DNA from: UBA8401 sp041665525
GTDB taxonomy: Bacteria; Bacteroidota; Ignavibacteria; UBA10030; UBA8401
Assembly: GCA_041665525.1 (NCBI GenBank)
Contig: JBAYIS010000008.1
Span: 1-64,000 of the forward strand
Direction of reading: 5' to 3'
DNA length: 64,000 nucleotides
The notes below the pieces were generated by a model, which saw only the letters and a program-made list of their open reading frames with translations, searched no databases and had not been told where the DNA came from. The stretch's first letter is position 1, and each line of letters starts with the position of its first letter. The translations under genes and the position numbers were made by a program. This document shows, in pieces, positions 26,232 through 34,798 of this stretch.

Positions 26232-27614
26232 ATGATAGTCATGAAATTCGGCGGCACTTCTGTGGAAGATGCCGCTGCCATTCGGAATCTGACGGAAATC
26301 GTCAAAAAAGAACTCCCGCGAAAACCGGTCGTCATCGTGTCCGCGTGTGCCGGCATTACGAACCAGTTGCTGCTGACATCGGCGCTTGCTTCGCAGGGAC
26401 AAAAAGAAGAGGCGTTGAACCAGGTGGCGGCGATCGAATCCCGGCACAAGTCAATCGTGAAAGAACTGTTCGACGATCATCTGGCAAAATTTTTGAATAA
26501 TCGTCTTGGAGTGTTGGCGGACGAGATCGCAGGTCTGGTTGGAGGCGTTGCCGTGCTGGGAGAATTGACAAACCGCACGCAGGATGTATTCGCTGCGTAT
26601 GGCGAACGGATGTCTTCCTTCATTATTCATCATTACTTTGAATCGCAGGGATTGAAATCCTTCTGGGTGGATGCCCGGACTTTCATGATCACGGATGACA
26701 ATTTCACCAAAGCGGCGCCGAATTTCGATCTGACGGAGCGAAAGCTGCGCGAGATCGTCCAGCCGAAAGTGGAAAACGGATATATCGTCATCTCTCAGGG
26801 ATTTGTCGGAGCGACAACCGGCGGTGTGACCACCACCATCGGACGTGGCGGATCGGATTACTCCGCCGCGATCGTTGGGGCACTTCTGGATGCGGAAGAT
26901 ATCCAGATCTGGACCGATGTGGACGGGATTCTTTCGACTGATCCCCGGCTGATCGCTGAAGCGAAGAAGATTAAAGTGATGTCGTTTAACGAAGCATCAG
27001 AAATCGCCTACTTTGGGGCGAAAGTGCTTCATCCTGAAACGATTCTTCCGGTGGTGAAAAAGAATATTCCTGTGAGGGTTCTGAACTCAAAGAATCCAAG
27101 CGCTCCCGGCACTCTCATCGTCGCGAAACCGAAGTCGGGAAAGCGCTGCATTGTGAAATCGATCGCTTACAAGGAGGGGATCACTCTCATTAATATCGTT
27201 TCCTTGCGGTTGGTTACAGCAACGGCATTTCTGGAAAACGTCTTCAATGTCTTTCATAAATATCACACAGTCGTGCATACGGTCACCGTTTCAGAAGTGA
27301 GCGTCATGGTGACGATTGACAATACGTTCAATCTGACAAACATCCTGAAAGTATTAAAACAGTTTTCAACTGTTATCGTCAGCGAAAAGAAAGCGATCGT
27401 CAGTATTGTCGGAGACAATTTGCGATCGACGCCGGGACTTGCAGTGAAGGTCCTGGCACCGATTACGGACGTGAATATTAATATGATTTCTCAAGGTTCT
27501 TCCGAGATCAATTTGAATTTTGTGATCGATGAGGATCAGGTGAAGGATGTGGTTCTGCAACTGCATAAGGAGCTGTTTGCCGATGCATCCGTCCATCCCG
27601 AAATTTTTGAATAA
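26232..27614 (+). CDS. lysC: Aspartate kinase, monofunctional, with C-terminal ACT domains
   Basis: A 460-residue class I aspartokinase catalysing the first step of the lysine/threonine/methionine pathway. It begins MIVMKFGGTSVEDAAAIRNL, has the kinase motifs TTGGVTTTIGRGGSDYSAA and WTDVDGILSTDPR, and ends with two ACT domains (TLINIVSLRLVTA; AIVSIVGDNLR), the usual site of feedback control. I choose ATG 26232; the frame is open back to 26130 but family members start at MKFGG. It leads lysC-lysA-asd, so lysine is the likely main effector. No homoserine dehydrogenase is fused. Confidence 0.94.
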   Translation: MIVMKFGGTSVEDAAAIRNLTEIVKKELPRKPVVIVSACAGITNQLLLTSALASQGQKEEALNQVAAIESRHKSIVKELFDDHLAKFLNNRLGVLADEIAGLVGGVAVLGELTNRTQDVFAAYGERMSSFIIHHYFESQGLKSFWVDARTFMITDDNFTKAAPNFDLTERKLREIVQPKVENGYIVISQGFVGATTGGVTTTIGRGGSDYSAAIVGALLDAEDIQIWTDVDGILSTDPRLIAEAKKIKVMSFNEASEIAYFGAKVLHPETILPVVKKNIPVRVLNSKNPSAPGTLIVAKPKSGKRCIVKSIAYKEGITLINIVSLRLVTATAFLENVFNVFHKYHTVVHTVTVSEVSVMVTIDNTFNLTNILKVLKQFSTVIVSEKKAIVSIVGDNLRSTPGLAVKVLAPITDVNINMISQGSSEINLNFVIDEDQVKDVVLQLHKELFADASVHPEIFE

Positions 27615-27619
27615 CAAAC

Positions 27620-27637
27620 GGTCCCCGGAAAGGGACC
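27620..27637 (+). promoter_or_regulatory. Hairpin between lysC and lysA
   Basis: GGTCCC-CGGAAA-GGGACC forms a six-bp stem inside the 39-base gap. No T run follows, so it may be an RNA-stability or polarity element rather than a terminator. Confidence 0.4.
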
Positions 27638-27653
27638 ATAGAAGAGACTTACA

Positions 27654-28925
27654 GTGGAATATTTTCAGTATCGAGAAGGTGAACTGTTGTGCGAGGATGT
27701 TGCGGTTCGCGACATCGCCGAAGAGTTCGGTACGCCGCTCTATATTTACAGCAAGCAGCAGTTGATTGATAACTTCAGATCAATCGATCGATCATTTACC
27801 GATGTTGAGCATACCACGTGTTACGCACTGAAAGCAAACAGTAATCCGGAGTTACTGAAGATTCTGGTGCAGGAAGGGGCCGGTGCCGATGCCGTTTCTG
27901 CAGGCGAGATCCATTTTGCTTTGAACGCCGGATTTGCTCCCTCGAAAATTACGTTCGCCGGCGTGGGAAAACAGGACAGTGAAATCGAATTCGCGATTTC
28001 AAAGGATATCTTTTCCTTCAACGTGGAATCGGTGGAAGAACTGGATGTGATCAACGAAATCGCCGGTCGGCTTGGTGCGAAAGCACGCATCGCTCTCCGA
28101 ATCAATCCCGATATCGATGCCGCAACGCATCCGTACATTTCCACCGGTCTGAAGACGAATAAATTCGGGATCGATATCGCCGTTGCAGCAGAAACATATA
28201 CCTATGCCGCATCACTGCCCAATATTTCCGTTGAGGGAATCCATACCCATATCGGTTCGCAGATCATGTCCCTCGATCCGTTCACGCAAACCGCGCAGAA
28301 GGTCGTCGATCTTGTTGCCGGTCTCCGGACCGCAGGTATCGCCATCCGCCATATCGATTTCGGCGGGGGCTTTGGCGTCTCCTATAAAAACGTACTGGAA
28401 CATCCGCTGCTGCCGAAAGAGCCGTTGGCGCACGCCGATGCATCGCCGGGAAACAGCGCCTTCATCACCTCTGTGCTGCCGATTCTGAAACAAGCCGGAT
28501 GTGCGCTGGTTATTGAACCGGGCCGCTCGATTGTAGCAAATACCGGCATCCTGGTCACAAAAGTATTATACCGCAAACACAACGATGTAAAACAATTCGT
28601 CATTGTCGATGCCGGAATGAATGATCTCATTCGGCCGAGTTTGTATCATGCCTATCACCAGATTGTCCCGCTGACACTGCAGAACAAAGGACACGAACTC
28701 GCTGATATCGTCGGCCCTGTTTGTGAATCGGGTGATTTTCTCGCGCGGGACCGCACGCTGCCGGTCGTTCATCGGGGTGAATATCTTGCAGTGATGACTG
28801 CAGGCGCGTACGGTTTTTCGTTAACATCACATTACAACGCACGTCCGAATGCGGCGGAGATACTGGTAAACGGAGAGAAAGTGCGTGTCGTGAGGGAACG
28901 GGAATCGATCGAAGACCTTCAATAA
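27654..28925 (+). CDS. lysA: Diaminopimelate decarboxylase
   Basis: A 423-residue PLP enzyme catalysing the last step of lysine synthesis. Lys60 in CYALKANSN binds PLP; further family signatures are EGIHTHIGSQ, HIDFGGGFGVSY, VIEPGRSIVANTG, and CESGDFLARDR with the active-site Cys. It starts at GTG 27654 (MEYFQYREGELLCEDV), which matches the usual N-terminus. It sits 39 bases after lysC and before asd, forming a lysine/DAP biosynthesis block, although dapA and dapB are not in the window. Confidence 0.95.
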   Translation: MEYFQYREGELLCEDVAVRDIAEEFGTPLYIYSKQQLIDNFRSIDRSFTDVEHTTCYALKANSNPELLKILVQEGAGADAVSAGEIHFALNAGFAPSKITFAGVGKQDSEIEFAISKDIFSFNVESVEELDVINEIAGRLGAKARIALRINPDIDAATHPYISTGLKTNKFGIDIAVAAETYTYAASLPNISVEGIHTHIGSQIMSLDPFTQTAQKVVDLVAGLRTAGIAIRHIDFGGGFGVSYKNVLEHPLLPKEPLAHADASPGNSAFITSVLPILKQAGCALVIEPGRSIVANTGILVTKVLYRKHNDVKQFVIVDAGMNDLIRPSLYHAYHQIVPLTLQNKGHELADIVGPVCESGDFLARDRTLPVVHRGEYLAVMTAGAYGFSLTSHYNARPNAAEILVNGEKVRVVRERESIEDLQ

Positions 28926-29017
28926 CGGTCGTCTTGCAACCGTAAACGAAGGAACGTTAAACGGCAGCAATGCCGGAAAGAAAAAATCACAATTACGAAC
29001 TATCGAGGTATTCTATT

Positions 29018-30019
29018 ATGAAATTATATGATGTTATCGTAGCCGGCGCCACTGGGATGGTCGGCAGAAAAATGATCCAGGTGCTCGAAGAACGCAATTT
29101 TCCTGTCGGGAATCTTATTCCGCTTGCATCAGAACGCTCCGTAGGAATGGAAGTTCAATTTAAAGGAAAATCATACCCGGTTGAACAGCTGACACACGAA
29201 CGATTATCGCGCAGGGATGCGCAAATCGCTTTGTTTTCAGCCGGAGGTTCGACCAGTAAGGAGTTTGCACCGACTGCGGCAAAAAACGGCATTCTGGTGA
29301 TTGATAACAGCAGCGCATGGCGGATGGATCCGGAAATTCCGCTGGTAGTGCCGGAAGTAAACCGTGCAGATATTTTCAAACATAAAGGGATCATCGCAAA
29401 TCCGAACTGTTCCACGATTCAGATGGTGGTGGTGTTGAAACCGCTGCATGACCGTTTTAAGATCAAACGAGTGATTGTTTCAACGTACCAATCTGTCACC
29501 GGTGCGGGACAGAAAGGATACGATCAGTTGATGAAAGAGTGGAATAAGGAAAAAGTCGTAAGCGGAAAATTTCCGCATCAGATATCTTTTAATCTGATTC
29601 CGCATATTGACGACTTTGTCGAGAACGGCTATACGAAAGAAGAAATTAAAATGATCAAAGAAACGCAGAAAATCATGGGTGATCAATCGATCGCCGTTTC
29701 CGCCACCTGCGTCCGTGTACCCGTCATCGGCGGACACAGCGAATCGGTCAATATTGAATTTGAAAATCAGTTCGATATCGATGACGTGCGCTCCATCTTG
29801 AGCAAAGCACCGGGAGTAATCCTTCAGGATAAACCGCTGGAGAAACACTATCCGATGCCGATCTTCGCATACGACAAGGATGAAACCTTCGTCGGACGAA
29901 TCCGCCGGGATGATTCCGTGAAGAGCGGATTGAACCTGTGGATCGTTTCGGATAACATCCGCAAAGGCGCCGCAACGAATGCCGTGCAGATTGCCGAAGA
30001 GTGGATTAAAGGGAAATAA
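29018..30019 (+). CDS. asd: Aspartate-semialdehyde dehydrogenase
   Basis: A 333-residue enzyme making aspartate semialdehyde from aspartyl phosphate. It opens with the NADP fold (VIVAGATGMVGRKMIQVLEE), has the catalytic Cys in ANPNCSTIQM and the base in PVIGGHSESVNIEF. ATG 29018 is preceded by GAGGT at the right spacing, so I reject the upstream in-frame ATG at 28970. The length and motifs fit the archaeal/fungal-like ASADH branch (GAGQKGYDQLMKE). It follows lysA and ends before a small hairpin. Confidence 0.93.
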   Translation: MKLYDVIVAGATGMVGRKMIQVLEERNFPVGNLIPLASERSVGMEVQFKGKSYPVEQLTHERLSRRDAQIALFSAGGSTSKEFAPTAAKNGILVIDNSSAWRMDPEIPLVVPEVNRADIFKHKGIIANPNCSTIQMVVVLKPLHDRFKIKRVIVSTYQSVTGAGQKGYDQLMKEWNKEKVVSGKFPHQISFNLIPHIDDFVENGYTKEEIKMIKETQKIMGDQSIAVSATCVRVPVIGGHSESVNIEFENQFDIDDVRSILSKAPGVILQDKPLEKHYPMPIFAYDKDETFVGRIRRDDSVKSGLNLWIVSDNIRKGAATNAVQIAEEWIKGK

Positions 30020-30054
30020 TGGCAATGATGAAATAGTGAAAAAAAATAGTACGG

Positions 30055-30073
30055 AGCCTCCCTTCAGGAGGCT
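30055..30073 (+). terminator. Weak hairpin terminator after asd
   Basis: AGCCTCC-CTTCA-GGAGGCT forms a seven-bp stem preceded by an A run and followed after four bases by TATTTTA. It lies 35 bases after the asd stop. The rest of the 223-base gap to the next gene shows nothing else I can name. Confidence 0.55.
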
Positions 30074-30242
30074 TCGCTATTTTAAATCTGAGGAAGCGCC
30101 GGATGGTGTAGATTTCAACGTCGATTTCATTCCTTTCTTCTTCATTTCCAATTTCCTATCTTGTCACGCTTTCACTGAACAGCGTCATCAGGCACTGTCC
30201 ACAGAACCGATTCTTCCACGTAATGATCGAAGACGAACTACT

Positions 30243-31553
30243 ATGACCACGACCAATGACCGTCCCGTGCATTCGCGGGAATTCCGTACCCGCCGTGCAC
30301 TCAACTGGCTCACCCTCGGTTTCACGTATGCGGCAATGTATATGGGGCGCTATAATCTTTCATTTGCCAATAAAGCGCTCTCCGATAAATACGGCTGGGA
30401 CAAGACGCAAGTCGGTACGATCATCACCGCTGCGTTAACCATTTACGGTATTTCGGCTCTCTTTAACGGGCCAATTGCCGACAGGATCGGCGGTCGAAAA
30501 GCGATGCTTATCGGAGTGTTTGGAGCTGTTGTGTTTAATATTGCCTTCGGCATGGGAGCATACATCGGAGTGCTCGGTACCGGCGGCTTGTTGTTGGGAT
30601 ACTTTGCTACTGTCTGGGCGTTGAATATGTATTTCCAATCATACAGTGCGTTGGCACTGATTAAAGTGAATTCAGGGTGGTTTCATGTCCGCGAACGAGG
30701 CGTCTTTTCCGCAATCTTTGGTTCGATGATCCAAAGCGGACGGGCATTGATCTTCGTCATCGGCGGAATTGCCGTTGCGATATTACCGTGGGAGTGGGTC
30801 TTTTTCATTCCTGCCGCCATCATGTTTGTTATGGGGATTATGACTTTCTTTTTCGTGCAGGACCATCCCCTTGATGCCGGATTCGAGAATTTCGACACCG
30901 CTGATGCCTCCAGCGGAGATACGGAAAAAGTCGATATGAAATATCTCATGAAGAAAGTCTTTACAAATCCTGTCACCCTCACTATTGCATTGGCAGAATT
31001 CTGCACTGGTTTTGTGCGCCATGGATTTGAACAATGGTTTCCGCGCTATATGCAGGAAGCGCAGCACCTTGCACTTGATTCTGCCGTTTTTCAAAAAGGT
31101 GCTCTTAGTGTGGTCATCGCCGGGATTCTCGGTGCGTTTGCCGCCGGGACGGTATCAGATTGGGTCTTTAATTCGCGTCGTCCTCCCGTCGCATTCATCG
31201 GGTATACAATTCAAATCATTTGTCTGGCGGTCGTTTGGTGGGCACCGGGCGTCGACTGGATTATTGCAGCGTTCGTTGCGAATTCGTTTGCCATCAGCAT
31301 GGTCCATTCAATGCTCTCCGGAACTGCGTCGATGGATTTTGGCGGACAAAAGGCTGCCGCATCGGCAACCGGATTGTTTGATGGGATGCAATACATTGGC
31401 GGTGCTGCGGTCGGGACCGGCATGGGATGGATGCTCGAATCGTTCGGATGGGGAACGTGGGGACCGAGCATGATCGGATTTGCGGTGGTTGGTGCGGTGT
31501 TAATGCTGAAACTCTGGAATGTTGTGCCGCAAAGATCCGGCGCAGCTCACTAA
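30243..31553 (+). CDS. Major facilitator transporter, organophosphate:phosphate antiporter-like
   Basis: A 436-residue protein with 12 predicted membrane helices. The start YAAMYMGRYNLSFANKALSD and the loop GPIADRIGGRKAML are typical of the OPA family (GlpT/UhpC-like) in the major facilitator superfamily. Substrate could be glycerol-3-phosphate or a sugar phosphate; sequence alone does not decide, and a sensor role like UhpC is possible. The in-frame extension to 29979 overlaps asd and encodes non-membrane sequence, so I start at ATG 30243. Confidence 0.83.
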   Translation: MTTTNDRPVHSREFRTRRALNWLTLGFTYAAMYMGRYNLSFANKALSDKYGWDKTQVGTIITAALTIYGISALFNGPIADRIGGRKAMLIGVFGAVVFNIAFGMGAYIGVLGTGGLLLGYFATVWALNMYFQSYSALALIKVNSGWFHVRERGVFSAIFGSMIQSGRALIFVIGGIAVAILPWEWVFFIPAAIMFVMGIMTFFFVQDHPLDAGFENFDTADASSGDTEKVDMKYLMKKVFTNPVTLTIALAEFCTGFVRHGFEQWFPRYMQEAQHLALDSAVFQKGALSVVIAGILGAFAAGTVSDWVFNSRRPPVAFIGYTIQIICLAVVWWAPGVDWIIAAFVANSFAISMVHSMLSGTASMDFGGQKAAASATGLFDGMQYIGGAAVGTGMGWMLESFGWGTWGPSMIGFAVVGAVLMLKLWNVVPQRSGAAH

Positions 31554-31610
31554 TTTTTTTACAGCAGTTCGGGATTAATACCGTCCCGGTTTTTTCTAAG
31601 GGTCTTTGAA

Positions 31611-32696
31611 ATGTGGAAATCTACTGAAGGGAGCACTGCCCGGCTGATCCAGCTGTGTGCTGGATACTTTTTCTTTTATATTATCACCGGAATCACTGTG
31701 AAATATTTCACCGGAAGTCCCGCCCTGGGATATCCCGGAATGAAAGAGGTGGAATATCTCGTCTACAATACTGTCGGCGGTAATTTTATCGCATTATCTG
31801 TGGTACTGATACTTGGATGGTACCGACTAACTTCGAATAAGGTCGTCGTCTGGGGTCCGCTTCGGTTTCCGCAAGAGATCATCTATATTATTCCCTCCGG
31901 TATCTGCACGGCTGTCGTTATTCCTACCACCACGCTGATGTATCTTTTGCCGATCTCGGTAATGGTGGCCATGGTCATCATGCGGGCGAGTGTGATCATC
32001 ATCAGCAGATTGGTGGATGCTGCGCAGATTAAGCAGGGTATATTGAAGAAGAAAGTGTATTGGGAAGAAAATATCGCTGTTGTCTTCGCATTGTTTGCGG
32101 CCGCAGTCAATCTGGTCTATGTCGGTCCGGGTGATTTTGATTTTGTCCATTCGCCGGCCGCAGTAACAATTCTCAGCAGTTATATTGTCGCCTATTCTAT
32201 CCGCATCTACATTATGAACTACTATAAAAATACCCGTGCACAAGGAGTGAAGCTGGATAATAAGGGATTCTTTGCCATTGAGCAGATCGCAGCTTCAGCG
32301 GTGATGATAGGGGCAGGAATTGCAATCTATCATGCTGCGGATTGGTTCGGAGCGGTTGATGAACAGTTTGCCATCTTCCATACTGCTATTGCGGACCCGC
32401 AGTCGATGTGGTTCTGGGCGGTGATTGCAGGTTTTGCTTTCGGTCTTGTCGCATTCTTCTCCGTGTTTATTTTCATGTTCAAAGGAAGGACGGCGACGTT
32501 TGCAGGATTAGTGAACCGATTGACTTCGCTGGTTGCCGGAACAACGGCGACACTGCTTTCGTATTTTCTCTTTCAGGGACGGTTTCCCAAACCGCAGGAT
32601 TGGATCTCGCTGATCTTTATTCTTATTGCGGTCGGATTTCTGACGCGGGCGGAAAAGAAACGAATAGAAGAATTGAAACAGGAAAACGCAATTTAA
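31611..32696 (+). CDS. Multi-pass membrane protein, possibly drug/metabolite-transporter-like
   Basis: A 361-residue integral membrane protein with about ten hydrophobic helices (for example YFFFYIITGITVKYF, VMVAMVIMRASVIIISRLVD, FWAVIAGFAFGLVAFFSVFI) and a charged C-terminal tail (RAEKKRIEELKQE). The paired helices and final helical hairpin resemble the EamA/DMT fold, but I do not recognise a specific family. It follows the OPA-like transporter by 57 bases in the same direction, so the two may act on related solutes. Confidence 0.55.
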   Translation: MWKSTEGSTARLIQLCAGYFFFYIITGITVKYFTGSPALGYPGMKEVEYLVYNTVGGNFIALSVVLILGWYRLTSNKVVVWGPLRFPQEIIYIIPSGICTAVVIPTTTLMYLLPISVMVAMVIMRASVIIISRLVDAAQIKQGILKKKVYWEENIAVVFALFAAAVNLVYVGPGDFDFVHSPAAVTILSSYIVAYSIRIYIMNYYKNTRAQGVKLDNKGFFAIEQIAASAVMIGAGIAIYHAADWFGAVDEQFAIFHTAIADPQSMWFWAVIAGFAFGLVAFFSVFIFMFKGRTATFAGLVNRLTSLVAGTTATLLSYFLFQGRFPKPQDWISLIFILIAVGFLTRAEKKRIEELKQENAI

Positions 32697-32709
32697 ATGT
32701 GAATACGTA

Positions 32710-32746
32710 TAAGTAGTAGGACACTTATAAAGTGTCCTACTACTTA
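32710..32746. repeat. REP-like palindrome, copy 1
   Basis: A perfect 17-bp inverted repeat (TAAGTAGTAGGACACTT) with a three-base loop (ATA), lying 14 bases after the membrane-protein stop. It shares the GTAGGACAC core with the two other palindromes flanking the transposase gene. Confidence 0.9.
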
Positions 32747-32776
32747 AAAATAGGGGTCGTACTGTTGCATGTAATT

Positions 32777-32813
32777 GAAGGTGTAGGACACCTCCGAGGT
32801 GTCCTACACCTTC
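32777..32813. repeat. REP-like palindrome, copy 2
   Basis: A perfect 18-bp inverted repeat (GAAGGTGTAGGACACCTC) with a single central base. The differences from copies 1 and 3 (CTC/GAG in place of CTT/AAG at the tip) are compensated on both arms, so pairing is kept. It lies 15 bases beyond the 3' end of the transposase pseudogene. Confidence 0.9.
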
Positions 32814-32828
32814 TCTATTTGTATAAAG

Positions 32829-33366
32829 TTAAATCCAAAACTCTTTTCTAACTGTGGAGAGAATTTCTTTGGAATATGTGATGAACTCGTCTGAATTTTG
32901 AAAATATTGACAGTAAAATTCAGTGTTTGTCAATTTGTCAAGCTCCATTCCGGCTATAGATCTATAACTGCTATATTTCCATTCTTCCAACGAGTTCGTT
33001 ATTCCCGCCCGCAACGAATTCTGATGAACGTAAGTTATCACCGTCAAGAGATATCGTTCATCGGTTATTTCTTTCGTTTTTGTGTGAGGTTGGAATAATG
33101 ATCCATGTCGGTCAAATCGCTTTGGTATAACTACTCAAAAGAAGACCGATTGCTTTCTGAATGGACACTTCGTTTTCATCTTGTATTTTGACAATGAAAT
33201 GAAAATGAGTAGGCATCAAGCAATAAGCTATTGAAATGACGTGAGGAGAGAGGTAAGAATAAAATTTTGAAAGGAAGTAAGAATAGTTTTCATCTGATTT
33301 GAAAACTAATTCGTTATTGTTGGAACGGTTGTAAAGGTGATAATATTTACCCTGTTCAAAGTGCAT
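32829..33366 (-). pseudogene. REP-associated tyrosine transposase (RAYT, Y1/HUH), frameshifted
   Basis: The first frame (33366 to 33112) encodes the N-terminal 84 residues: YYHLYNRSNN, the metal-binding HUH motif MPTHFHF (His54, His56) and the helix with the likely catalytic Tyr80 (SSYTKAI), then TGA. The second frame picks up at once with KRFDRHGSLFQPHTKTKEIT, TVITYVHQNSLRAGI and EEWKYSSYRS, the usual C-terminal half, ending at 32829. Together they make a full-length RAYT with a single frame change just after the catalytic helix. It is visibly more AT-rich than its neighbours and flanked by three REP-like palindromes, its presumed substrates. It is either dead or needs frameshifting. Confidence 0.85.
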
Positions 33367-33380
33367 GCCATTAATATATA

Positions 33381-33417
33381 ACAGGTGTAGGACACTTCCA
33401 AAGTGTCCTACACCTGT
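33381..33417. repeat. REP-like palindrome, copy 3
   Basis: A perfect 17-bp inverted repeat (ACAGGTGTAGGACACTT) with loop CCA, 15 bases upstream of the transposase start. Together with copies 1 and 2 it brackets the transposase. Confidence 0.9.
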
Positions 33418-33426
33418 AAGATCAAC

Positions 33427-34140
33427 TCACTTCTTTAAACTCCACAATTTCGCAGTCGCCTTCTCCAATTCTGTTTCAATCATTTTTGAATCGTGAGTTT
33501 TTTCCGGCATGTTGTCGAACACTGCGTACGGTATCTTGTGTCCGCGGATTTCGATGTGCGTAGGATTCGCCGCTTCGATCTTTTCCCAATCGTTCGTCTT
33601 GTAATAGAACTCCATCTTTTCATCCGGTAAGGAGTGATAGAGGATCGAATCTTCCTGCCCCGGACGGGCGCGGCGGCGATTCTTCCGGACCGATTCTTCG
33701 TAGGGAACTTTGATATAGACAAGCGACGCTTTGCTGAGCATCTCGTCGGAAAGGAACGACATGGCGTTCATGATGCCATTCTCTCCCCCGCGGGCAAATT
33801 CTACCAACGATGTCATCTTCGAATGATAGTCCGCATCTTTCATTACTTTCTTTTGATAATCCAATGCCAGACGTTTCATATAGAGATCCCAGATGTATTG
33901 GTCTTTGAACCAGTATTTTTCATCGCTCCAAACACGCGGCTTGCCCATTTGTGACATCAGGTCGTCCAGTTCGAACGTTTCCCACACGTAGGTAAAATCG
34001 TCCAATTCTTCAAAGTTGGCGATGTGGAACTTCTCCAAACGGACGATCGGGTCGCATTTCTTTAAAAAGTCGATCACTTCGGATTTTCCGGCTGCGGGCC
34101 GGCCGGTGATGATTAATACAGGAAAATGATTGATTGCCAT
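33427..34140 (-). CDS. P-loop NTPase of unknown function
   Basis: A 237-residue protein beginning MAINHFPVLIITGRPAAGKS, with a Walker A motif at Gly13-Ser20. A long helical and acidic middle follows, then a basic patch (VRKNRRRARPG) that could serve as a lid with arginine fingers, as in nucleotide or small-molecule kinases. The kinase idea is inference; I do not recognise the family. ATG 34140 has GGAG eight bases upstream, so the longer frame to 34209 is rejected. It is divergent from the YbaK-like gene across 126 bases. Confidence 0.65.
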   Translation of the reverse strand: MAINHFPVLIITGRPAAGKSEVIDFLKKCDPIVRLEKFHIANFEELDDFTYVWETFELDDLMSQMGKPRVWSDEKYWFKDQYIWDLYMKRLALDYQKKVMKDADYHSKMTSLVEFARGGENGIMNAMSFLSDEMLSKASLVYIKVPYEESVRKNRRRARPGQEDSILYHSLPDEKMEFYYKTNDWEKIEAANPTHIEIRGHKIPYAVFDNMPEKTHDSKMIETELEKATAKLWSLKK

Positions 34141-34191
34141 AACAGTCTCCAAAAATAGTGCAGCATGAATTGGTTTGCAGCAGATGTAAAA

Positions 34192-34220
34192 TTGGGTAGA
34201 AAGATACAAAGAAATATTCT
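34192..34220 (+). promoter_or_regulatory. Candidate promoter for the YbaK-like gene
   Basis: TTGGGT (34192-34197) and TATTCT (34215-34220) are separated by 17 bases and lie 47 bases before the ATG at 34267. Match to consensus is moderate. Confidence 0.3.
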
Positions 34221-34266
34221 ATTTTTGAACGGCAAAGATTTACTATTTAAAAACACTTGGACTGCC

Positions 34267-34734
34267 ATGACCGTGTATGAAATGATTTGTGCATTGTTGA
34301 ATGACAGAAAGTTCATTTATAGAACTGTACACCATCAACCAACATACACTTCCGAAGAATCTGCCCGCGCGCGCGGAGAGGATGTTTCGATCGGCGGGAA
34401 AGCAATCGTCATGAAAATCGATGAAGGATTCAAGCTCTTCGTGCTGAGCGCCAAACAAAAAGTCGATTCAAAAAAACTCAAAGAACATTTCAAAGCGAAA
34501 AGTATCCGCTTCGCAACAAAAGAGGAGTTGATGGAATTGACTGGACTTGTTCCCGGCTCCGTCCCTCCGTTTGGTCCACCGATTTTGAATATTCCGTTGT
34601 TTCTGGATCCATCTATTCTTGCGAATAAAAAAATCGCATTCAATGCAGGCTCATTGACGGATTCGGTTATCATGAACACCTCCGATTATCTCACCGTGGT
34701 TGACGCTGAACAGTTTCCCTTCTCGCAACAATAG
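34267..34734 (+). CDS. YbaK/ProX-type aminoacyl-tRNA editing-domain protein
   Basis: A 155-residue freestanding YbaK/EbsC-like domain, the size usual for this family, which hydrolyses mischarged tRNAs such as Cys- or Ala-tRNA(Pro). Visible features are YTSEESARARGEDVSIGGKA near the start, the central Lys in KAIVMK, and the glycine-rich loop LTGLVPGSVPPFGPP, then FNAGSLTDSVIM near the end. I start at ATG 34267 rather than 34165, since the added residues are not part of the fold. The substrate tRNA is not predictable. Confidence 0.8.
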   Translation: MTVYEMICALLNDRKFIYRTVHHQPTYTSEESARARGEDVSIGGKAIVMKIDEGFKLFVLSAKQKVDSKKLKEHFKAKSIRFATKEELMELTGLVPGSVPPFGPPILNIPLFLDPSILANKKIAFNAGSLTDSVIMNTSDYLTVVDAEQFPFSQQ

Positions 34735-34798
34735 TTCCCTCTGGCAAAAACAGAGTTTAGGCAGTATATTCTTGCATTCTATCAATGAAAGAAAATCA

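Noticed and set aside
26179..26235. An 18-codon GTG-started frame ending in a TGA that overlaps the lysC ATG, as a possible leader peptide
   Set aside because: The only ribosome-site-like AGAGG touches the GTG with no spacing, and the codons show no run of Lys, Thr or Met that would make an attenuator.
32710..33417. The three GTAGGACAC palindromes as a CRISPR array
   Set aside because: The repeats are perfect hairpins with unequal spacing, one on the far side of a transposase gene, and there are no uniform spacers or cas genes.
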